DNA of 26,804 nt from JBPCOB01 sp051000715. Its GTDB lineage: Bacteria > Actinomycetota > Actinomycetes > JALYNC01. A model generated the notes under the pieces. The model was not told the DNA's origin. It saw only the letters and a list, made by a program, of their open reading frames with translations, and did not search any database. The DNA lies in the NCBI GenBank assembly GCA_051000715.1, contig JBPCOB010000130.1:1-26804 (forward strand). The letters are read 5' to 3'. Positions 24,520 to 26,804 of this stretch are shown here, in pieces. How positions within the stretch are numbered: the stretch's first letter is position 1; each line of letters opens with the position of its first letter. The translations under genes were made by a program, and so were the position numbers.

Positions 24520-25416
24520 ATGGACGAACGCCTGGACGACCTCGCCCGCTCCTTCCGCCGCGACCTGCGGGCGGCGAAGCGGGCGCCCCGCACCGTGGAG
24601 CTCTACGGGATGGCGGTGCGGATGTTCGTCGACTGGCTGGAGGCGCAGGGCCGGCCGCCGGTGCTGTCGTCGCTGACCCGGCACGCGATCAAGGGGTGGC
24701 TCGCGGATCTGGCGGAGACCCGCGAGGCGTCCACCGTGCTGACCAGGCACAAGGGCATGCGCCGGTTCGTCCGCTGGCTGGTCGTTGAAGGCGAGCTGGA
24801 CAGCGACCCGATGCTCGGCCTTGAGCAGCCAACGCCGGCGGACAAGCCGGTGCCGGTGCTGTCCGACGACGAGATCAAGCGGCTGCTCAAGACCTGCAAC
24901 TCGCGCGAGTTCGTCGACCGGCGCGACGAGGCGATCATCCGCCTGCTGCTCGACGGCGGGCTCCGAATCGCCGAGTGCGCGGCGATCTCTCATGCCGACC
25001 TCGACCTGGACGCCGAGGTGGTCGTGGTGACCGGCAAAGGGAACCGCATCCGTGCCGTTCCGTTCGGGGCGCGGACCGCCCGGGCGCTCGACCAGTACCT
25101 GCGCCGCCGGGGCGCGCACCCCAAGGCCCCGCGGTCGGCCGCGCTGTGGCTCGGCCAGCGCGGGCCGCTCTCCCGTGACGGCATCGACCACATGCTGCGG
25201 GTGCGGGCGGAGCGGGCCGGGGTTGAGAGGCTGCACGCACACCGGTTCCGGCACACGTTCGCCCACGCCTTCCTCTCCGCCGGCGGTCAGGAGCGGGACC
25301 TGATGCGGCTGGCCGGCTGGCGGAGCAGCGACATGCTGAGCCGGTACGCCGCGTCGACCGGGGTGCAACGTGCCCACGATGCACACCGGCGCCTAGCGCT
25401 GGGGGACCGGCTGTGA
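24520..25416 (+). CDS. Tyrosine recombinase / phage-type integrase
   Basis: A 298-residue site-specific recombinase. The N-terminal SAM-like core-binding domain covers residues 1-105, and the catalytic domain begins at VLSDDEIKRLL. The active residues are visible: Arg149 (GGLRIAE), Lys173 (VTGKGNRI), His241 and Arg244 (HAHRFRHTF), Trp267 in the His/Trp position (LAGWRSSDML) and the nucleophile Tyr276 (RYAAS). All are present, so it should be active. The length is close to XerC/XerD, but the LAGW form is more like integrases of phages and integrative elements. It marks the change from conserved chromosome to accessory genes. A 30-bp core-site-like inverted repeat lies 155 bp after the stop. 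Confidence 0.93.
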   Translation: MDERLDDLARSFRRDLRAAKRAPRTVELYGMAVRMFVDWLEAQGRPPVLSSLTRHAIKGWLADLAETREASTVLTRHKGMRRFVRWLVVEGELDSDPMLGLEQPTPADKPVPVLSDDEIKRLLKTCNSREFVDRRDEAIIRLLLDGGLRIAECAAISHADLDLDAEVVVVTGKGNRIRAVPFGARTARALDQYLRRRGAHPKAPRSAALWLGQRGPLSRDGIDHMLRVRAERAGVERLHAHRFRHTFAHAFLSAGGQERDLMRLAGWRSSDMLSRYAASTGVQRAHDAHRRLALGDRL

Positions 25417-25570
25417 TGGAGGGAGGCGCGTGGACGTCGATGCTGGGGCCGATGGCCCAGACGCCAGCCCCGAGCGGCCGCAGGATGGTCGACCTGTGCT
25501 GCTTCTCGTGCGAGTCGATCATCGGCAACATTCGGGATGACGCGGACGGACCGTGGCTGTCGGCATGGGT

Positions 25571-25600
25571 ACTAGCGCCCTGGGAAACACGGACGCTAGT
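25571..25600. repeat. 30-bp recombinase core-site-like inverted repeat
   Basis: Left arm ACTAGCGCCCT (25571-25581), 8-bp centre gggaaaca (25582-25589), right arm CGGACGCTAGT (25590-25600). The arms match each other at 9 of 11 positions, with the outer 7 perfect. Two 11-bp arms around a 6-8 bp centre is the architecture of tyrosine-recombinase core sites (dif, attachment cores). It is in the only gene-poor stretch next to the recombinase (25417-25676). Whether it is attL, attP or an unrelated palindrome cannot be decided without the other end of the element. Confidence 0.5.
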
Positions 25601-25676
25601 CACGCGTGCTCGAGAGGCCGGCGGCAAGACGGAACGCCTGCCGGACTTGGGGTGGCGCCTTAGTCGGCGGCTGCCG

Positions 25677-26075
25677 ATGGGCGACAAGGAAGCCGGGATC
25701 GCCCCGGAGCTGGTAGCTCTACTCGACCGCCTGGCCGAGCTCTCCGACGACGAGCTCGCCGATCTGGAAGCCCGCCTGGTCGCGGAGTTCGACCGGCTGG
25801 ACAACGACGAGCCCAGCTCCCTCGACGTCCTGGCCGCCATGACCGCCGTCGCCGAGGCGGTCGACAGGGTGCGTAACGAGGGCCAGCGTCACGGCGATGC
25901 CGCGGGCGCGGTCCACACCGACGCCGTCGTAGGCGTCGGCCGAGTCGAACTGCCCTGCGGCACCCACGGTCCGGTGACCTTCACCGTCACGGAGTTGCAG
26001 GCGGCGGTTTCGCGCTACAGGGCGCGAGGGAAAAGAGTGCGCCAGTCAGGCACACCTCCTCGCACGACCCTGTAG
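25677..26075 (+). CDS. Protein with capsid-N-terminus-like helical segment and unrelated tail
   Basis: A 132-residue protein. Residues about 8-70 (PELVALLDRLAELSDDEL; LEARLVAEFDRLDND; AAMTAVAEAVDRVRNE) match by eye the helical start of major capsid-like proteins in actinobacterial prophages and integrative elements, which normally exceed 400 residues. Here the sequence leaves that pattern after about residue 75 and ends with an unrelated basic tail (FTVTELQAAVSRYRARGKR). It may be a truncated capsid gene or a small protein built from the same helical module. ATG 25677 has no good ribosome-binding site; the frame is open back to GTG 25413, which overlaps the recombinase stop, but 25413-25676 does not look coding and contains the inverted repeat. 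Confidence 0.55.
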   Translation: MGDKEAGIAPELVALLDRLAELSDDELADLEARLVAEFDRLDNDEPSSLDVLAAMTAVAEAVDRVRNEGQRHGDAAGAVHTDAVVGVGRVELPCGTHGPVTFTVTELQAAVSRYRARGKRVRQSGTPPRTTL

Positions 26076-26162
26076 CATTGCGCTGCACCAACAACTGCAC
26101 GCCTTGCGCCGTGGCGGCGAGCGGGCCTGAGGCACCCGCAACGATCTCCCTTGGAGGAGACG

Positions 26163-26426
26163 TTGCCTCGCCCCCTCACGCCCGAGCAACGCGCGCTGCG
26201 AGCGCGCATCGCGGCTCACACTCGCTGGGCTCACGACGACGATCCGGTGGGCGCCACGGTGCCGGCTCGAACTGCGTTCCTGCGTCGCTTCGAAACCCAG
26301 GTCGACCCGGACGGCGTACTGCCGCCCGAGGTCCGCGCCCGCCGGGCCGATCATGCGAAAAGCGCCTACTTTTTGAAGCTGGCGCTTGCCTCGGCGAAGG
26401 CTCGGCGCAAGGCCGGTGCCGCATGA
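26163..26426 (+). CDS. Small element-associated protein of unknown function
   Basis: An 87-residue protein starting at TTG 26163 with GGAGGAG just upstream (5 nt), a strong signal that overrides the upstream in-frame TTG at 26151. The sequence (RPLTPEQRALRARIAAHTRW, TAFLRRFETQVDPDGVLPP, VRARRADHAKSAYF) is basic and helical and belongs to a family of small proteins I recognise as common in actinobacterial genomic islands and integrative elements, without a defined function. There is no membrane segment or signal peptide. The stop overlaps the next ATG (ATGA), starting a coupled run of small genes that leaves the window. Confidence 0.75.
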   Translation: MPRPLTPEQRALRARIAAHTRWAHDDDPVGATVPARTAFLRRFETQVDPDGVLPPEVRARRADHAKSAYFLKLALASAKARRKAGAA

Positions 26427-26749
26427 ACGGCGAAGGCGGCCCCGCCAAGGGCCGCCCCGAAGCTCCCGCCGCCAAGCCGTCGCTTCCCGCTCATTATGAC
26501 ACGGCCGACCTCGCCGGCGAGATCGGCGCGCAGCTTCGTCGCCGTCGTGCGGCCTCGCGACGACTCGAGCCGCTCGAATGCGGCCACATCGATCTTCGCC
26601 GCGATCCGCTGTCGTGCTTGGAGGAGTTCGAGAGTCCGCCGCCGTCGCCGTACTGCTGCTCCTCGGTCTCCCTCGAGCAGGCGGCCTGGCTGGCCGTGGC
26701 CGGCAGGTATTGCTCGGCAACGACCTGCGCTCGGCTGGCGGCGTCGTGA
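26423..26749 (+). CDS. Small Cys-containing hypothetical protein
   Basis: A 108-residue protein coupled by ATGA to the gene before and by GTGA to the gene after. The first 50 residues are Gly/Pro/Ala-rich then strongly basic (GAQLRRRRAASRRLEP). The second half holds six cysteines, including LECGHIDL, LSCLEEF, YCCSS and YCSATTCARLAAS, which may bind a metal or simply be element-specific. I recognise no domain. Small Cys-containing proteins in this position are common in actinobacterial plasmid-like and phage-like elements between the previous family and an ATPase/primase gene. The ribosome-binding site is not obvious, in keeping with translational coupling. Confidence 0.65.
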   Translation: MNGEGGPAKGRPEAPAAKPSLPAHYDTADLAGEIGAQLRRRRAASRRLEPLECGHIDLRRDPLSCLEEFESPPPSPYCCSSVSLEQAAWLAVAGRYCSATTCARLAAS

Positions 26750-26804
26750 ATCAGGCCACCATGTTGGTCGAGATCGCTACCGACCTCTTCGACTTCGGCT
26801 GCGC
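26746..26804 (+). CDS. Start of a further element gene (truncated by window end)
   Basis: GTG 26746 overlaps the previous stop as GTGA and opens MNQATMLVEIATDLFDFGC before the window ends at 19 full codons. The pattern ATxLVxIAxxxxxFG resembles the N-terminus of large ATP-binding, primase/helicase-like proteins carried by actinobacterial integrative elements. Nineteen residues are too few for a family claim; the overlap geometry is the better evidence that the gene is real. Confidence 0.45.
   Translation, partial: MNQATMLVEIATDLFDFGC

Noticed and set aside
25413..25676. Extension of the capsid-like frame back to GTG 25413 overlapping the recombinase stop
   Set aside because: The translated sequence has no protein-like pattern and the stretch holds the 30-bp inverted repeat; kept only as a noted alternative.
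25930..25975. Possible tRNA at the element border (GAGTCGAAC resembling an inverted T-loop)
   Set aside because: No acceptor, D or anticodon stem could be formed on either strand around it.
26073..26078. TAGCAT as a promoter for the small element genes
   Set aside because: No -35 and no start codon at a leaderless distance; it also overlaps a stop codon by necessity, so it is weak evidence.

Overview
The window is a GC-rich (about 70%) chromosomal segment from an actinobacterium. GTG starts are frequent, start/stop codons overlap (ATGA, GTGA), and the gene set and order are typical of the phylum: dut, DUF3710, OB-fold protein, ceoC/ceoB, KimA-like permease, TRAM methyltransferase, dxs, RNase D, DUF3000, hemE, hemY, hemQ, msrB. 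From memory this follows the Mycobacterium tuberculosis Rv2697c-Rv2674 block, so most of the window is conserved core. The genus cannot be told from the sequence.

Layout. 1-822 is the 3' end of an exported protein gene, closed by a strong hairpin. 908-2494 is a dut/DUF3710/OB-fold operon. 2536-6025 is a potassium module: two TrkA-type RCK proteins (minus strand) divergent from a KimA-like importer. 6070-7718 is a TRAM/[4Fe-4S] RNA methyltransferase plus a small conserved protein. 7832-9751 is dxs. 9929-11419 is an amino-acid permease interrupted by one in-frame TAG and preceded by a structured leader resembling a manganese (yybP-ykoY) riboswitch. 11482-13218 (minus) is a reduced ferrous-iron uptake operon (FTR1 permease, EfeO-type cupredoxin lipoprotein, unknown lipoprotein) with a DtxR/IdeR-like box on its promoter. 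13286-15286 (minus) holds RNase D and DUF3000. 15380-16269 is an EamA transporter with an apparent coupled leader peptide. 16314-20458 is the coproporphyrin-type haem cluster hemE-[vapBC]-hemY-hemQ, with a zinc-ribbon micro-protein on the opposite strand in front. msrB (minus) ends the conserved block.

21003-24470 carries two exported proteins (a NodB-like/TIG protein and an Asp-box propeller) and a stand-alone LigD-type polymerase. From 24520 to the right edge the content turns accessory: a tyrosine recombinase, a 30-bp core-site-like inverted repeat just downstream of it, a protein with a capsid-N-terminus-like helical segment, and a chain of small overlapping genes that runs off the window. 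This looks like one end of an integrated element.

One pattern crosses the window. At least eight start codons sit exactly 6-7 nt after a TANNNT (or near) hexamer with no ribosome-binding site, which indicates leaderless transcription of many of these genes. No stretch longer than 300 bases lacks a gene; the largest gap is 25417-25676. I saw no rRNA, tRNA, CRISPR array or complete insertion sequence.
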